Source: Saccharofermentans sp. (lineage in GTDB: Bacteria; Bacillota; Clostridia; Saccharofermentanales; Saccharofermentanaceae). From it: a stretch of 64,000 nucleotides of DNA. This document shows, piece by piece, positions 41,933-51,822 of this stretch. The stretch covers positions 87,409 to 151,408 of the forward strand of contig JAILNR010000009.1 in NCBI GenBank assembly GCA_024691325.1, read 5' to 3'. Both the position numbers and the translations under genes were made by a program. The notes beneath the pieces are model-generated. The model did no database searches. It was not told the DNA's origin and saw only the letters and a program-made list of their open reading frames with translations. Numbering within the stretch: position 1 is the first letter of the stretch; each line of letters opens with the position of its first letter.

Positions 41933-42850
41933 ATGAGTATTGATGAAGTTAAGTTCCCATATCTGGGGTTCTCCGTAAATGTGGATCCGGTAGCGTTCAG
42001 TATCGGAGGCTTTGAGATCTATTGGTACGGAATAATAATCGGCGTTGCAATTCTTCTTTGCGGGTTTCTCGCAGTAAGACAGGCTAAGTCACACAGATTC
42101 AGTGAGGACCTTGTCTATGACATCCTTCTTTCAGGTCTGCCCGGAGCTTTGATCGGCGCCCGTCTTTATTATGTGGCATTCGAGTGGGATTACTACTCAC
42201 AGGATATCAGACGTATATTCGATATCCACTCCGGCGGTCTTGCCGTTTACGGTGGTGTAATAGGTGCTGTTATAGCTGTTTACATTATGTGCAGGATCAA
42301 GAAACTTCCCTTTGTCACAGTTCTTGATTATGCAATCGTCTATATTCCGTTAGGTCAGGCAATCGGACGCTGGGGTAATTTCTTCAATCAGGAAGCATTC
42401 GGCACGACTACGAATCTTCCCTGGGGTATGACATCTCAGAGGATCTATAACTATATCGCGGCTAATTGCCCGAATCTCGATCCTTCTATGCCGGTTCATC
42501 CGACATTCCTTTATGAGTCTTTGTTTAATATTTTCCTGTTCGGTTTCCTTCTTTATGTAAGAAACTACAGTGAGCATAAGTTCGAGACGACTACAGCATA
42601 TATGGTCTGCTACGGATTTATAAGATTCATTATCGAAGGACTCCGTACAGATTCTCTTTATATCGGAAATTCAGGTATTAGAGCATCCCAGCTTCTGTCC
42701 ATTGTTATCATTATCGCAGGTCTTGTCCTGACTTTGGTATCTCACTGGAATGATATGAGAAGAACAGCTTTGCCTTCATCTGCCTTTGCTTCCTTAAGGG
42801 CTGACGCAGGTAAGTCTAAGAAGACCGAAGAGGACAAAAAGGAAGCATAA
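41933..42850 (+). CDS. lgt: Prolipoprotein diacylglyceryl transferase
   Basis: GARLYYVAFEW, GGLAVYGGVIGAV, GQAIGRWGNFFNQEAFG. Confidence 0.96.
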   Translation: MSIDEVKFPYLGFSVNVDPVAFSIGGFEIYWYGIIIGVAILLCGFLAVRQAKSHRFSEDLVYDILLSGLPGALIGARLYYVAFEWDYYSQDIRRIFDIHSGGLAVYGGVIGAVIAVYIMCRIKKLPFVTVLDYAIVYIPLGQAIGRWGNFFNQEAFGTTTNLPWGMTSQRIYNYIAANCPNLDPSMPVHPTFLYESLFNIFLFGFLLYVRNYSEHKFETTTAYMVCYGFIRFIIEGLRTDSLYIGNSGIRASQLLSIVIIIAGLVLTLVSHWNDMRRTALPSSAFASLRADAGKSKKTEEDKKEA

Positions 42851-42851
42851 T

Positions 42852-43973
42852 ATGCCCGGCAAATCCGGTATAGAAAGACTCCGCAATACGCAATACTTCA
42901 GAAAGGTCGACTATTTCCTTATAGTTCCGATCTTTCTTATTACGGTAATCGGTCTTTATGTTCTTAATCAGGTTCTTAAGGACGGATACGAAGCATATCC
43001 CAATAATCTGTACAGACAGATAGGCGCTGCTGTAATCGGAATGGTAATTACGGCTTTTCTGTGTGCCATGGATACGCAGATCTTGCGAGTCTTCGGATGG
43101 GTGGTCTATGGTGCTTCACTTTTCCTTTTGATACTTGTCCCTATCGATGGTTATGATCTTACATGGAAGTGGGGAGCGGATTCCTGGCTTAACCTTCCTG
43201 TTATCGGTAATATTCAGCCCTCCGAGCTCATGAAAATCGGACTTGCGATGGCTGCAGGAGATATCTTTGAACGTATACATTTAAAGCAGGTTTCTGTTCT
43301 GAAGGGAATGGGACTTCTCGCTCTTACATACGGTCCTCCTATGCTCCTTATCTTAAGTCAGCCTGACTTCGGTACAGCTATGGTTATCGTTGCCTCGTTT
43401 GTCTGTATCGTCTTTGTCCTAGGACTTAAGTACAGATACTTCCTTCTTGCCACATCGGGAATTATCGTTATCGGTCTTCCTTTGGTTTGGAATTTCTATC
43501 TTAAGGACTATCAGAAGAAGAGAATACTGCCTCTTATTTTCGAAGGTACTGACCCTAAGGGTGAGTGGAACCTTATCCAGTCTAAGGCTGCTATAGCGTC
43601 AGGCGGTTTGTCCGGAAACCACACAGGAGTAATCGTCACGGTTCCGGTTAAGGAGAGTGACTTTATATTCTCAGCAACATCTGAGCACCTGGGTTTTATC
43701 GGAACAACGGCGCTTATCGTTCTTGCGTTTTTCTTCCTGTGCCGCTGCCTTTATGTTGCGGCCAAAGCATCGCGTCCTGCATATTCATACATGATCGTAG
43801 GTCTTACCGCATCGTTTGCTTTCCACTATATAGAGAATATGGGTATGGCTGTAGGTCTTCTTCCTATAACCGGTATTCCGCTTCCGTTCGTAAGCTACGG
43901 AGGTACGGCCATGCTCGTTAACTTCATATCGTTCGGAATAATACTTAATATTTCCATGGAGCTTAAGTCTTAA
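42852..43973 (+). CDS. rodA: FtsW/RodA/SpoVE family protein (RodA-like)
   Basis: GNIQPSELMKIGLAMAAGD, LSQPDFGTAMVI, TGIPLPFVSYGGTAML. Confidence 0.9.
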   Translation: MPGKSGIERLRNTQYFRKVDYFLIVPIFLITVIGLYVLNQVLKDGYEAYPNNLYRQIGAAVIGMVITAFLCAMDTQILRVFGWVVYGASLFLLILVPIDGYDLTWKWGADSWLNLPVIGNIQPSELMKIGLAMAAGDIFERIHLKQVSVLKGMGLLALTYGPPMLLILSQPDFGTAMVIVASFVCIVFVLGLKYRYFLLATSGIIVIGLPLVWNFYLKDYQKKRILPLIFEGTDPKGEWNLIQSKAAIASGGLSGNHTGVIVTVPVKESDFIFSATSEHLGFIGTTALIVLAFFFLCRCLYVAAKASRPAYSYMIVGLTASFAFHYIENMGMAVGLLPITGIPLPFVSYGGTAMLVNFISFGIILNISMELKS

Positions 43974-44090
43974 AAGCTTTGTTTGAACTGTCAGGAGTTA
44001 TTTTTAGTTCAGTATTGCACAATGTATAATACTGTGCTATATTTAGAACCGTAGGTTGAATCCGCGCAAATTTGAGACAGGGGGATAGAT

Positions 44091-44408
44091 ATGAACAACC
44101 AGTTCAAAAAAGGTGTACTTGATTTGTGCGTGCTTACCATCCTGAAGAAAGGTGACAGCTACGGCTATGACGTAGCTGACACTCTTTCAGGAAAGATACA
44201 GGTTTCAGACGGGACAGTTTACCCGATACTGCGTAAGTTAGCTTCTGACGGACTTGTAAGCACATATCTCAAGGAATCACAGAATGGTCCGCCGCGGAAG
44301 TATTACCACCTGACTGACGAGGGAGCAAAGAAGCTTGAAGCAGATAAACAGGAGTGGGACGTATTTACAAAAGCGGTAAGAGAAATATTGGAGGATGAGG
44401 ATAAATGA
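44091..44408 (+). CDS. PadR family transcriptional regulator
   Basis: LDLCVLTILKKGDSYGYDVADTLS, VSDGTVYPILRKLASDGLVSTYL. Confidence 0.92.
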   Translation: MNNQFKKGVLDLCVLTILKKGDSYGYDVADTLSGKIQVSDGTVYPILRKLASDGLVSTYLKESQNGPPRKYYHLTDEGAKKLEADKQEWDVFTKAVREILEDEDK

Positions 44409-44968
44409 CAAAGAAGGAATATCTGGACAAGCTCACCAAAGAGCTCGGCTCGATGTCTTATAACGATGTCAAAGATATCTTGAGCGATATAGAAGATCAT
44501 TTTACAGTCGGAATATCTGCAGGTAAGACAGAAGAGGATATTGCTAATGATCTTGGCGATCCCAAGGCTCTTGCCGCTGATTATAAGGAAGGCATGGATC
44601 TTCCTAAGATACTTGAGAAGAAGACTGTTAACGAGAAGAAGCCCAAGGCACCTGAGCCTACATCAGCTACGGTTTGCTTCTGTGTACTTATTACAGTATT
44701 TGTAGCAATACCCGCATTCTTCTCACTTCTCGCAGTTGTACTTACGATTGTTTTGTCAGAGATTGCTGTTGCATTGGGCGGTATAGCGCTTCTGGCGTTT
44801 TTCTGGACTTTCGGACCGTTTAAGGCAACCGGTCTTCTCGGAGGTCTTGCGCTGATTGCCCTTGCTGTATTCGGATATGCTTTAAGCTATTTTGCAGTTA
44901 AGTATTTTGTGCTTGGAACAAAGTGGTATATCGCATTCATCAGAAAGACATGGCATGAAGGTCTGTAA
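44405..44968 (+). CDS. DUF1700/HAAS domain membrane protein
   Basis: MTKKEYLDKLTKELGSMSYNDVKDILSDIEDHFTVGISAGKTEEDIANDLGDPKALA. Confidence 0.88.
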   Translation: MTKKEYLDKLTKELGSMSYNDVKDILSDIEDHFTVGISAGKTEEDIANDLGDPKALAADYKEGMDLPKILEKKTVNEKKPKAPEPTSATVCFCVLITVFVAIPAFFSLLAVVLTIVLSEIAVALGGIALLAFFWTFGPFKATGLLGGLALIALAVFGYALSYFAVKYFVLGTKWYIAFIRKTWHEGL

Positions 44969-44983
44969 GGGAGGGAAGACACT

Positions 44984-45241
44984 ATGAAGAAATCTGAAGT
45001 AAGACTTATTATCACAGGAATCGCTTCTTTGGTTGTCTCGATCCTTCTTGGTATTGCAACAGTTATCGCTTTTGTAATTAATGCAGGAACGGGACTTGCT
45101 GAGAATAAGAGTTCTATCACAAACGGTATCAACAGCATCGGAGATACGATCGAGAGTATGTCAAACGATATAAGCGGTGTTGTATCAGATGTTAATACCG
45201 GTATAGAGGAATTGGAGCAGGCTAATATCGAGCTTTCTTAA
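44984..45241 (+). CDS. Small membrane protein of unknown function
   Basis: One N-terminal TM helix; co-directional with the PadR/DUF1700 pair. Confidence 0.6.
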   Translation: MKKSEVRLIITGIASLVVSILLGIATVIAFVINAGTGLAENKSSITNGINSIGDTIESMSNDISGVVSDVNTGIEELEQANIELS

Positions 45242-45312
45242 CTTTCAGGACTAACAAGGTTTACTGTTTGTTAACGCACAATAAAAGAATGCTTTATCGC
45301 CGATATTTTATA

Positions 45313-45343
45313 ATGGGACAGAACAGAAAACTGTCCCATTTTT
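45313..45343 (+). terminator. Rho-independent terminator
   Basis: ATGGGACAG-AACAGAAAA-CTGTCCCAT-TTTT. Confidence 0.85.
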
Positions 45344-45372
45344 GTTGGGAGAAACTGGGGGGAGTCATTGTT

Positions 45373-45633
45373 ATGAAGTCATTTGATTATACGATAACGG
45401 ATGAAGTCGGAATCGATGCTAATCCTGCTGTATCCATTGGAAAACTTGCCAAGGAGTATCCTGACAGCGAAGTCATTTTAAGAAACGGAGACAAGAAGGC
45501 GCAGGCTACTATGCTTATGGCTATCATTGATCTTTGTGTAAAGTGCGGAGACAGGATAACTGTTGAGGTTAGCGGAGGCAATGAGCAGAAGACAGCCGAT
45601 GCCTTTGAGAACTTCTTCAAAGAGAATCTCTGA
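45373..45633 (+). CDS. HPr-fold protein lacking the active-site His
   Basis: GIDANPAVSIGKLAKEYPDSEVILRNGDKKAQATMLMAIIDL aligns by eye to HPr GLHARPA...NGK..KSIMGVMSL; ATG 45373 (ORF track start 45268 crosses the terminator). Confidence 0.75.
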   Translation: MKSFDYTITDEVGIDANPAVSIGKLAKEYPDSEVILRNGDKKAQATMLMAIIDLCVKCGDRITVEVSGGNEQKTADAFENFFKENL

Positions 45634-45658
45634 TTGGTATATTCTCTTATATTTACGG

Positions 45659-45682
45659 GCCGTGCAAGACACGGCTTTTTTT
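45659..45682 (+). terminator. Rho-independent terminator
   Basis: GCCGTG-CAAGA-CACGGC-TTTTTTT. Confidence 0.85.
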
Positions 45683-45725
45683 ATGCTATACTTTTTAAAG
45701 TATTTTTACGAATAAGAGGTTTATC

Positions 45726-46628
45726 ATGAGCGATGGATTTATGTTGAAGACTACCGGTCTTTGCAAAAGTTATGGCAAGAAACAAGTCCTCAAAGATATT
45801 GATATAACTATCAACAAAGGGGATATATACGGTCTGGTAGGAAGAAACGGTGCAGGTAAGACGACTATTATGAGGACACTGACCGGTCTTCAGCTTCCCA
45901 CATCAGGAACTATCGAATTCGGATTCGACAATAAAAGATTGGGTTCTATCGGTTCTCTCGTTGAGTTGCCGTCTATTTATTCGAATAAGTCTGCAGCAGA
46001 GAATATCAAGTTCCAGTATCTTAATCTGGGCCTTAAGTTTGATGACTCCATCTATAAGACTTTGGAATTTGTAGGACTTCATACAACAGGAAATAAGCCC
46101 GCAAGCAAGTTCTCTCTTGGTATGAGACAGAGACTCGGTATTGCGATGGCAATGGTTGGTGATCCCGATCTTCTTATACTCGATGAGCCTATCAACGGAC
46201 TTGACCCGCAGGGTATTATCGGAGTTCGTAATCTTCTTTTAAAACTTAACAGGGAGAAGGGAATGACTATATTGATCTCAAGTCACATCCTTTCTGAGTT
46301 ATCCAAGCTTGCTACAAGATACGGTTTTATAGACGGTGGTACGATCATCCGTGAAGCTACAGCTGATGAGGTGGAGCACACAGGTGAGAAGCTGATGATC
46401 CTTACAGCTGATAACTTCGAAGTCTTAAGCCAGAAACTTGTAGATGCGGGTTATAAGGCCGAGACCGCTTCGCATCCCGGTAAGATTACTTTGCACGGTG
46501 ATGCGAATATTGCCGATATAGCAATCTTTGCTAAGACGAATGGCTTTAATATTACGGATATAAAGACAGACGAGGCTGATCTCGAGAATTTCTATGTAGG
46601 TCTTGTAGGAGGTAAGAAGAATGGTTGA
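45726..46628 (+). CDS. ABC transporter ATP-binding protein (BcrA type)
   Basis: GLVGRNGAGKTTIMRTLTGLQLPTSGTI, LGMRQRLGIAMAM, LLILDEPINGLDPQGI. Confidence 0.92.
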   Translation: MSDGFMLKTTGLCKSYGKKQVLKDIDITINKGDIYGLVGRNGAGKTTIMRTLTGLQLPTSGTIEFGFDNKRLGSIGSLVELPSIYSNKSAAENIKFQYLNLGLKFDDSIYKTLEFVGLHTTGNKPASKFSLGMRQRLGIAMAMVGDPDLLILDEPINGLDPQGIIGVRNLLLKLNREKGMTILISSHILSELSKLATRYGFIDGGTIIREATADEVEHTGEKLMILTADNFEVLSQKLVDAGYKAETASHPGKITLHGDANIADIAIFAKTNGFNITDIKTDEADLENFYVGLVGGKKNG

Positions 46629-47673
46629 GCTTCTGAAATTTGAGTATTACAGGATCTTAAAGAGTGTATTTATATGGATTTTAGTTGCAATAGCGGCAGT
46701 AATCCCGGTGCTTACTGTTATGAGTTTAATGTCAATTATATCGATGATTGGAGGACATGCTGACGTAATTGCAGATATGCATCTTACTTCATCTAATATC
46801 AAACTTGCCAACTGGTATGTCATCTCAGCTCTTTATGAGAGACTTCCAATTGCTATTGCGCTGTTTGTTCCTCTTTTTCTCGGAAGAGATTATAAGGATG
46901 GTTTTATCAGAAACAAGCTGACAGCCGGACACACAAGATTGCAAGTTTATTCAGCTGCTGCAATTACACAGGTTACGGTTACCTTAGCACTCTCATTTGT
47001 CTATATTCTGTTTGCGATTATAGCCTTGGCCTTTACACCTATCGAAGTAAACCTTAATGGCGGAGAAATGCTAGTAAGAGCTTTTACATTGATACTGTCG
47101 CTTTGTGCTACAACACTACTGTTCTGTGCGCTTTCGTTTGTTATTAAGAGCCGCGCCGGAGCTGTAGTCCTTGCTATCGTGTTTGTGTTATCAAACGGTA
47201 TTTTCTCGCTATTATCGAGCGGCTACAATTATAACCGCAGAATGGTTCACGAATATGTTGAGCTTTATAACGAAGTGGTTGATGACAATCCTGAATACAA
47301 TTATGAAAAATTGGATGAAGACGCATACTTTAATGTTGGTTGGTATATCGGGCATCCCATTTTCATTCTTACAAACTCAAGTTTACCCAAAGAACTTATG
47401 CCCCAAACCGGGATTAATGCTTTATTTGGGAATGATTTTATGGAGTATCCCAAGAAGGTATACCGCAACGGATTTTCCAATTCGATTATTGCGGCACTCA
47501 CTACCCACAGCTACATGGCATATATGATAGATAGTGATGATATAAACGATATTGACGGTGTAACGGTAAAGGTGGAACAGGTTGAACTTGAATACAATAT
47601 GAAGTCCATTTGCTGGGGTATTATCTACTTTGCCGGAGGATATGCATTATTCAGGAAGAAAAACATTTCCTGA
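46621..47673 (+). CDS. ABC transporter permease
   Basis: Multi-TM protein overlapping the ATPase gene; RDYKDGFIRNKLTAGHTR. Confidence 0.82.
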   Translation: MVELLKFEYYRILKSVFIWILVAIAAVIPVLTVMSLMSIISMIGGHADVIADMHLTSSNIKLANWYVISALYERLPIAIALFVPLFLGRDYKDGFIRNKLTAGHTRLQVYSAAAITQVTVTLALSFVYILFAIIALAFTPIEVNLNGGEMLVRAFTLILSLCATTLLFCALSFVIKSRAGAVVLAIVFVLSNGIFSLLSSGYNYNRRMVHEYVELYNEVVDDNPEYNYEKLDEDAYFNVGWYIGHPIFILTNSSLPKELMPQTGINALFGNDFMEYPKKVYRNGFSNSIIAALTTHSYMAYMIDSDDINDIDGVTVKVEQVELEYNMKSICWGIIYFAGGYALFRKKNIS

Positions 47674-47680
47674 TAATGTG

Positions 47681-47708
47681 TTGACACATTAAAAATCCGT
47701 GATATTAT
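47681..47708 (+). promoter_or_regulatory. Sigma-A type promoter upstream of 47800 ORF-rpoD
   Basis: TTGACA - 16 nt - TATTAT. Confidence 0.6.
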
Positions 47709-47799
47709 AGATAGTGCACTTTAATGCCGTACTATGCCCTTTTGAGGTCTTTGTACTGTGTTTTCTAAGTGTATAAACGGAAGATGAAGGCGGGTTTTA

Positions 47800-48558
47800 A
47801 TGGCTATTATTCAAGGCATGTGCAGAAACTGCGGCTCTCTCATTATGTTTGATGACAGAGATGATAAATGTGAGTGCGTTTTCTGCCATTGTGTTTTCCC
47901 TTCAGCGGAAGCAGTTGAGATACTTAATGCACCTGAAGGAAGAACGTTTGCAAATGAGAAGTTTGAGCCGTCTAATGACGGAACCAAGCATAATGCTACC
48001 AGGGTTTTCTCAGCTGAGAGTCTTGAGAAGCAGATTGCAAGGGATGAGATAAAGAGAGCAAACAATCCTGATCAGAAGAAGAATGAGTACGAAGTACAGG
48101 CATCGGATGTCAAGGCACCGAAGCCGCTTCTCATCGGGTTGATAACGGGTATTGTGGCAGCCGCTGCGATTATCCTTATCATTGCATATCCTATGTACAC
48201 AAAGCGTATTGCTCTTCGCAGTGATATAGAAGCATCTATCGAGACCGTGTTCGATGGAATTGCTGATATCGATACATCGAGTGATGAGCAGAATGTGTAC
48301 TTCAAGGGCTTTAGTGTTTTTGGACAGACTTGTCAGTACATGAACGCTATTACGATGGATGAGATCAGTGATGAAGATGCTGAAACCATTTTCGATAATT
48401 ATTGTACATTAAGAGCAGAAAAGTTAGGACTTGGCGGTGATATCTACGCCGGTGTGCAGTTGAAGATCTACTGTAACGGCGGATATTTTACTGTCACAGG
48501 AAACGGCGGGGATGTAAACGCTGAATTCACTGCAGATGCAGAGATTACGGAGGACTAA
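47800..48558 (+). CDS. Zinc-ribbon plus single-TM protein of unknown function
   Basis: [49 protein letters not shown]. Confidence 0.7.
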   Translation: MAIIQGMCRNCGSLIMFDDRDDKCECVFCHCVFPSAEAVEILNAPEGRTFANEKFEPSNDGTKHNATRVFSAESLEKQIARDEIKRANNPDQKKNEYEVQASDVKAPKPLLIGLITGIVAAAAIILIIAYPMYTKRIALRSDIEASIETVFDGIADIDTSSDEQNVYFKGFSVFGQTCQYMNAITMDEISDEDAETIFDNYCTLRAEKLGLGGDIYAGVQLKIYCNGGYFTVTGNGGDVNAEFTADAEITED

Positions 48559-48562
48559 GACT

Positions 48563-50320
48563 ACGGCTAGCAAGAAGAATACACCAGCATCCAAGAAGGC
48601 TGCTGCAAAGACTAAGACCTCAACGAAGAAGGCTGCTGCTAAGGCACCCGCTAAGAAGACTGCACCTGCAAAGAAAGCAGCACCTGCAAAGAAAGCAGCG
48701 CCTGCAAAGAAGGCAGCACCTGCAAAGAAAGCTGCACCTGCAAAGAAGGCAGCACCTGCAAAGAAGGCTGCACCTGCAAAGAAGGCAGCACCTGCAAAGA
48801 AGGCAGCGCCTGCAAAGAAAGCAGCACCTGCAAAGAAGGCAGCACCTGCAAAGAAGGCTGCACCTGCAAAGAAGGCAGCGCCTGCAAAGAAGGCAGCTCC
48901 TGCAAAGAAGGCAGCGCCTGCAAAGAAAGCTGCACCTGCAAAGAAGGCAGCACCTGCAAAGAAGGCTGCACCTGCAAAGAAGGCAGCACCTGCAAAGAAG
49001 GCGGCACCTGCAAAGAAGGCAGCACCTGCAAATAAGGCGGCACCTGCTAAGAAGGCAGCGCCTGCAAAGAAGGCAGCACCTGCAAAGAAGGCAGCACCTG
49101 CAAAGAAAGCTGCACCCGCAAAGAAGGCAGCACCTGCTAAGAAGGCAGCACCCGCAAAGAAGGCAGAACCTGCGAAGACAACCAAAGCTGCTAAGACATC
49201 CAAGAAGGCAGCTAAGGAGGTTAAAGAAGAGACAGCAGTTACTCCTGAAGTCTCTGATTCCGGCGAGGACATCAGCGGCTTGATGGCTCAACTGAAGCTC
49301 ATGGCTTCAGGCAGAGATAACTCTATTACTGAAGGTGAGTTCGATCTTCTCATGGTTGAGAAGGATGTTTCTCCTGAGACTTCCGAGAGACTTCTTGCCA
49401 AGCTTCAGGCTGCTAAGATAAAGATCGTTCCTGATACAGATGACGATGAGGATTCTACGGATGACGGTTCAGTTTCTACATCCGAAGAGATCAGCGTTGA
49501 TGACTCTGTACGTATGTACCTTAAGGAGATCGGTAAGATTCCGCTTCTTAACGCTGATCAGGAAAGAGACCTTGCACAGAAGATGCAGGATGGCGATATC
49601 GAGGCTAAGAATACTCTTGTTGAGTCTAACTTAAGACTCGTTGTTTCCATCGCCAAGAAGTATATGAACAGAGGATTGAGTCTTCTCGATCTTATTCAGG
49701 AAGGTAATATCGGTCTTATCAAGGCTGTTGATAAGTTCGACTATTCCAAGGGCTTTAAGTTCTCCACATATGCTACATGGTGGATACGTCAGGCTATTAC
49801 GAGAGCTATTGCCGATCAGGCAAGAACGATCAGAATCCCTGTACATATGGTCGAGACGATCAACAAGCTTACGCGTATGCAGCGTCAGCTCATTCAGGAT
49901 CTCGGAAGAGAGCCTACTATCGATGAACTTGCTGAGAAGATGAATATGCCTGTTGATAAGATCAGAGATATCCAGAGAATTTCCCAGGATCCCGTATCCA
50001 TCGACAAGCCTGTCGGTGAGGAGGAAGATTCACATCTCGTTGATTTTATCCCTAGTGAGGAATATACATCTCCTGACGATGAGGTTTCCAAGGATCTGTT
50101 GAGAGAAGACCTTATCAAGGTTCTCGATCTTCTTACTGAGCGTGAGGCTAAGGTAATCAGATTGAGATTCGGTCTTGATGATGATAAGCAGAGGACTCTT
50201 GAAGAGGTCGGCAGAAGTCTCGGCGTTACAAGAGAGAGAATCAGACAGATTGAGGCTAAGGCTATAAGAAAGCTCGGTAGATCTTCTTATGCTAAGCGCC
50301 TTGAGGGATATACTGATTAA
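48563..50320 (+). CDS. rpoD: Primary sigma factor (sigma-70) with AAPAKK-repeat N-terminal extension
   Basis: [74 protein letters not shown] and region 4. ORF track start is ATG 48536; ACG 48563 proposed as start (see findings). Confidence 0.93.
   Translation, partial: TASKKNTPASKKAAAKTKTSTKKAAAKAPAKKTAPAKKAAPAKKAAPAKKAAPAKKAAPAKKAAPAKKAAPAKKAAPAKKAAPAKKAAPAKKAAPAKKAAPAKKAAPAKKAAPAKKAAPAKKAAPAKKAAPAKKAAPAKKAAPAKKAAPAKKAAPANKAAPAKKAAPAKKAAPAKKAAPAKKAAPAKKAAPAKKAAPAKKAEPAKTTKAAKTSKKAAKEVKEETAVTPEVSDSGEDISGLMAQLKLMASGRDNSITEGEFDLLMVEKDVSPETSERLLAKLQAAKIKIVPDTDDDEDSTDDGSVSTSEEISVDDSVRMYLKEIGKIPLLNADQERDLAQKMQDGDIEAKNTLVESNLRLVVSIAKKYMNRGLSLLDLIQEGNIGLIKAVDKFDYSKGFKFSTYATWWIRQAITRAIADQARTIRIPVHMVETINKLTRMQRQLIQDLGREPTIDELAEKMNMPVDKIRDIQRISQDPVSIDKPVGEEEDSHLVDFIPSEEYTSPDDEVSKDLLREDLIKVLDLLTEREAKVIRLRFGLDDDKQRTLEEVGRSLGVTRERIRQIEAKAIRKLGRSSYAKRLEGYTD
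48659..49180 (+). repeat. In-frame 18-bp tandem repeat (GCAGCACCTGCAAAGAAG-like) encoding AAPAKK, about 29 units
   Basis: Direct reading; third-position variation; one variant unit AAPANK near 49031. Confidence 0.95.
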
Positions 50321-50328
50321 GCCGGCCT

Positions 50329-51822
50329 ATGCTTGCAGGCAGGCACATCTATTCATTCTATAGAGGATTTGGCAGTGACAACGACCTGGATTTTTCCAGG
50401 CGTTCGTCTTTTGACCGTGATGTTATGCTCGAGAGGATCTATCCGAGAAGGATCATCCTCCCGATGCGTCAGCATTACGGGGAAAACTGCGTTCCGGTAG
50501 TTAAAGCAGGTGAGTCCGTAACCATCGGTCAGTGTGTTGGAGCACCTAATCCCGGAACCATGGCTGTTCCGGTCCATAGCGGCATATCAGGTAAGGTCAA
50601 GGATATCCGTCCTATAGTTCTTCCTGACGGAGTCATGTGCGATGCCGTTTTTATCGAGGGCGATAACAAAAGGACTTATCACCCGTCTGTAAGGCCCAGA
50701 AATAATGTAAATATCAGTGCCACTTCGGTTATGGGAATAATACGTGATGCCGGTATCGTCGGCCTCGGTGGAGAAGGAACACCGACGGTAGCCAAGATCA
50801 ACCGTGCGAAGAGACTCAAGGTCAAGGAGCTTCTCATTAACTGCCTTCAAAGTGAACCATATGCTGCATCTGACTATCTTACCTTAAGTGAGTATGCTGA
50901 TTATGTCATAATGGGTGCCGTAGCTCTTGCAGGAGCATGCGGCGTGCATGTAATAAACATCCTTATCTCCAAAGATCACAAGTACGAGATCTCAACCTTG
51001 CGTACTGCAATGGAGAGAACATCCACCAGATATTCCGGATATGTTTTTAACTTTATCTATCTTAAGCAAAGATACCCTCAGGGCTATTACCGCATGGTTG
51101 CGAAAGCTCTTTATGACGTTAATCTTGAGGAAGGTGAGTGCCTCGAGGATATATGCCATGCCGTAATGTTTAACTGTTCTACCGTTTATGCCTGTTGGAA
51201 TGCGATTGCAGAGAGTATGCCTCTTGTATCACGCGTGATAAGCATAAGCACGGAAGACGGTATTAAGCACAATGTAGTGGCTCCGATAGGAACTCCGGTA
51301 AGCGAGCTTTTCGAGAATGTAAATGGTATCTCGAGTACTTCGAAGAGAGTGATCTGGGGCAACTGCCTTACAGGAATAGAGTTAACGGATCCTGATAACA
51401 CGCCGATAATCAAGACTACTTCAGGCATCTGCGTTATTACAAGGCAAGAGGACCTGAGGGCGCCGTGCTCATTGTGCGGAAGGTGCCAGGATGCGTGTCC
51501 TATGGGGCTTGAACCCAACATACTTTACGGGCTTATCGGAGCAGGCAAGGACAAGGCTGCGGATAAGATACATGCTGACAGATGCATTGGGTGCGGTGCG
51601 TGCTCCTACGTCTGTCCTTCTTACCTTAACCTCGCTTCCGTTATCGGAGAATATGCATCAGCCAAGCGAAAAACTGTCAGCTTCCCGTTCTCGAGCGTGG
51701 GCGACAGAAGGTGGCTTGATGATGTTACTTTATTGTCGGCTGACAGCGTTAAGGTAGCGGAGAATCTGAAGAAAAAGGATGATTCACTTACGCTGCCGTT
51801 TGAAGGGTGGGAAAACAGATGA
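50329..51822 (+). CDS. RnfC-like electron transport protein
   Basis: GIVGLGGEGTPTVAKI, CLQSEPYAASDY, two clusters CSLCGRCQDACPM and CIGCGACSYVCP. Confidence 0.85.
   Translation: MLAGRHIYSFYRGFGSDNDLDFSRRSSFDRDVMLERIYPRRIILPMRQHYGENCVPVVKAGESVTIGQCVGAPNPGTMAVPVHSGISGKVKDIRPIVLPDGVMCDAVFIEGDNKRTYHPSVRPRNNVNISATSVMGIIRDAGIVGLGGEGTPTVAKINRAKRLKVKELLINCLQSEPYAASDYLTLSEYADYVIMGAVALAGACGVHVINILISKDHKYEISTLRTAMERTSTRYSGYVFNFIYLKQRYPQGYYRMVAKALYDVNLEEGECLEDICHAVMFNCSTVYACWNAIAESMPLVSRVISISTEDGIKHNVVAPIGTPVSELFENVNGISSTSKRVIWGNCLTGIELTDPDNTPIIKTTSGICVITRQEDLRAPCSLCGRCQDACPMGLEPNILYGLIGAGKDKAADKIHADRCIGCGACSYVCPSYLNLASVIGEYASAKRKTVSFPFSSVGDRRWLDDVTLLSADSVKVAENLKKKDDSLTLPFEGWENR

Noticed and set aside
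48659-49180. Regular repeats that could suggest a CRISPR array
   Set aside because: Contiguous 18-bp in-frame codon repeats with no spacers; encodes the AAPAKK tail of RpoD
48424-49291. Minus-strand ORFs FFAGAA-repeat (48424-49272) and CLLCRC-repeat (48620-49291)
   Set aside because: Shadow ORFs created by the AAPAKK repeat on the opposite strand
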